Source: Burkholderiales bacterium (GTDB lineage: Bacteria; Pseudomonadota; Gammaproteobacteria; Burkholderiales; Burkholderiaceae_C). Taken from it: a DNA stretch of 54,465 nt. The notes under the pieces were generated by a model, which made no database searches, was not told where the DNA came from, and saw nothing but the letters and a program-made list of their open reading frames with translations. Each line of letters begins with the position of its first letter. Positions within the stretch are counted from its first letter, which is position 1. A program made the translations under genes and the position numbers. This document shows positions 53,365 to 54,465 of the stretch, in pieces. The stretch is from NCBI GenBank assembly GCA_016213325.1, contig JACRAY010000025.1, forward strand, positions 1 through 54,465, written 5' to 3'.

Positions 53365-54465
53365 GTGCGTCGTGACGCTGAGCAAGGACTGAGCCCCGAA
53401 GGGGGAGGGCCGAGCTTGGTTTGCTGCGCCACTCCAACGGGTGAGAGTCCCGACCCGGTAGGCGTCGGTGCGCCGGGTATCAGGCCCCAGGTATTGGAGG
53501 GAGACCTCTGTGCCCGAGCGGGGCGTCAAGAGCCCACTTCAGGTGGGGAGCAAGCACGCGGGCCGCAACATGAAGTGAAGCCTGCAGCCTCGACAGATTT
53601 ACAACCCGCAGGCCGAGCCGCTCATGTCACGGCGAAGGCAACATCACCGGCGCAAGAACCGAAGCGCGCTGGGGGCTGCGGCGGGGTAAGGGGCGCAGCA
53701 CGTGTGCAAGGAGTGGAGCGGAACACGAGAGAGCCGTCTGCGCGGCCCGAGCCGGGGCAAGCGCGCTCGTATAAGCCCAAGGCGAAGTCGAGCCGTGCGC
53801 AGCGGCAGTCCGAGGGGATCGTAGTACTGAACGGTGGGGCGCAAGCCGCATCGACGAAGGCCGTGCGGCATAACGCGGCTGGAGGGAAGGGTCCCTGCGG
53901 TGGTCATGCTGAGATAGCGGGTAAGCGCGAGGGAATGGCCGGCCAGACCGGTCCTAACGACCCCGTTGGGCGAGAGCCCGACGCCAAAGTGCGACAACTG
54001 CAAAGGCAGCTCTGGGCCGCAGCCAAGCGGGCACCGGCAAGGCGTTTCCATGCGTTGTACGACCAGTTGTGCAGGGATGACATCCTGCGCGAGGCGTGGA
54101 AGCGCGTGCGCCGCAATCGCGGCGCAGCGGAGATCGACCGGGTGTCGATCCACAACGTGGAGCAGTACGGAGTCCAGCGCTTCTTGCAGGAGCTGGCTGA
54201 GGTGCTGCGCGCGGGCGAGTACGGGGCGCAAGTCGTACGGCGCGCCTCCATTCCCAAGGCAGACGGGGGCGAGCGGCCCCTGGGCATCCCGACGGTGCGA
54301 GACCGGGTGGTGCAGATGGCGGCTAAGCTGGTGCTGGAGCCGATCTTCGAGGCGGACTTTGAGCCGTGCTCGTACGGCTTCCGGCCCAAGCGCAGTGCGC
54401 AGCAGGCGTTGGAGCGGCTCAGGCAACTGGGCAACCGAGGCGCCGATCACGTGCTGGACGCCGAC
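53365..54465 (+). mobile_element. Group II intron, 5' part (runs off the window)
   Basis: GTGCG (53365-53369) matches the group II 5' consensus. About 570 nt of non-coding, structured GC-rich sequence follows, the size of domains I-III plus part of IV, and then the reverse transcriptase ORF. Domains V and VI and the 3' splice site are beyond the window. No other gene fits the 53325-53934 interval. The insertion is directly after an ATG (53362-53364). Confidence 0.8.
53935..54465 (+). CDS. ltrA: Group II intron reverse transcriptase/maturase, N-terminal fragment
   Basis: The first 177 residues of an intron-encoded protein; the frame stays open to the window end. RT blocks include FHALYDQLCRDDILREAWKRVRRNRG, then IPKADGGERPLGIPTVRDRV and FEADFEPCSYGFRPKRSA, followed by HVLDAD, the start of the next RT motif. 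Where the family has GAAGVDG, this copy has GAAEIDR, a possibly damaging change in the RT0 region. The protein splices and mobilises its intron. Start choice is uncertain because the frame is open further upstream. Confidence 0.85.
   Translation, partial: MAGQTGPNDPVGREPDAKVRQLQRQLWAAAKRAPARRFHALYDQLCRDDILREAWKRVRRNRGAAEIDRVSIHNVEQYGVQRFLQELAEVLRAGEYGAQVVRRASIPKADGGERPLGIPTVRDRVVQMAAKLVLEPIFEADFEPCSYGFRPKRSAQQALERLRQLGNRGADHVLDAD

Overview
The window is GC-rich and gene-dense, with very short intergenic gaps and many ATGA start/stop overlaps. Its gene complement points to a betaproteobacterium of the order Burkholderiales, probably Comamonadaceae-like. The evidence is a BktB-type thiolase whose catalytic residue numbers match my memory of the Cupriavidus enzyme, the two-gene egtBD set, the rsgA/phhB/M48/orn block, and short palindromic repeats of the kind scattered through such genomes. 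Genus and species cannot be read from the sequence alone.

Layout. 0.1-8.6 kb: a thioredoxin-reductase-like flavoprotein coupled to a voltage-gated K+ channel with a zinc-ribbon tail, small conserved proteins, NDH-2, a luciferase-like monooxygenase, a MetE-like methyltransferase, a dihaem cytochrome c and a CheY-like regulator. 8.5-15.7 kb: a quinone-reductase-like MDR enzyme, ergothioneine genes egtB-egtD followed by a disulfide-reductase-like flavoprotein, a GNAT enzyme, a 2OG-Fe dioxygenase and a UspA. 15.7-19.5 kb (minus strand): intradiol dioxygenase and SDR, then thiolase bktB and a CaiB-type CoA transferase. 19.5-24.1 kb: a pseudouridine synthase, DUF486, the DUF47-PiT phosphate pair and acetyltransferases. 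24.1-36.8 kb: rpsP-rimM and trmD-rplS, normally one operon, separated here by about 10.5 kb. 36.8-46.4 kb: NUDIX, CobD/CbiB-like, a large FG-GAP/DUF4214 protein, trxC, rsgA, phhB, an M48 protease, orn, a RhlE-like helicase and bacteriohemerythrin. 46.4-52.5 kb: a GntR-regulated catabolic cluster (enolase-superfamily enzyme, ABC importer, GMC oxidoreductase). 52.5 kb to the end: DUF455 and the 5' part of a group II intron whose reverse transcriptase runs off the window.

The most notable system lies in the 25-35.5 kb segment. A five-gene, fully overlapping minus-strand operon starts with a gene that looks like rquA (ubiquinone to rhodoquinone) and continues with E. coli-type frdA, frdB, frdC and frdD. 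It makes an apparently self-contained module for rhodoquinone-linked fumarate respiration. Its upstream region holds an FNR/Anr-like site centred 41.5 bp before the predicted transcription start, the geometry of an oxygen-regulated class II promoter. The same segment holds a MarR gene with a 16-bp palindrome in its divergent promoter and a second copy of the same half-sites before a small Ca-binding-type secreted protein.

Coordinates, motifs and palindromes were read by eye. Family names rest on recognised motifs and lengths, not on database searches.
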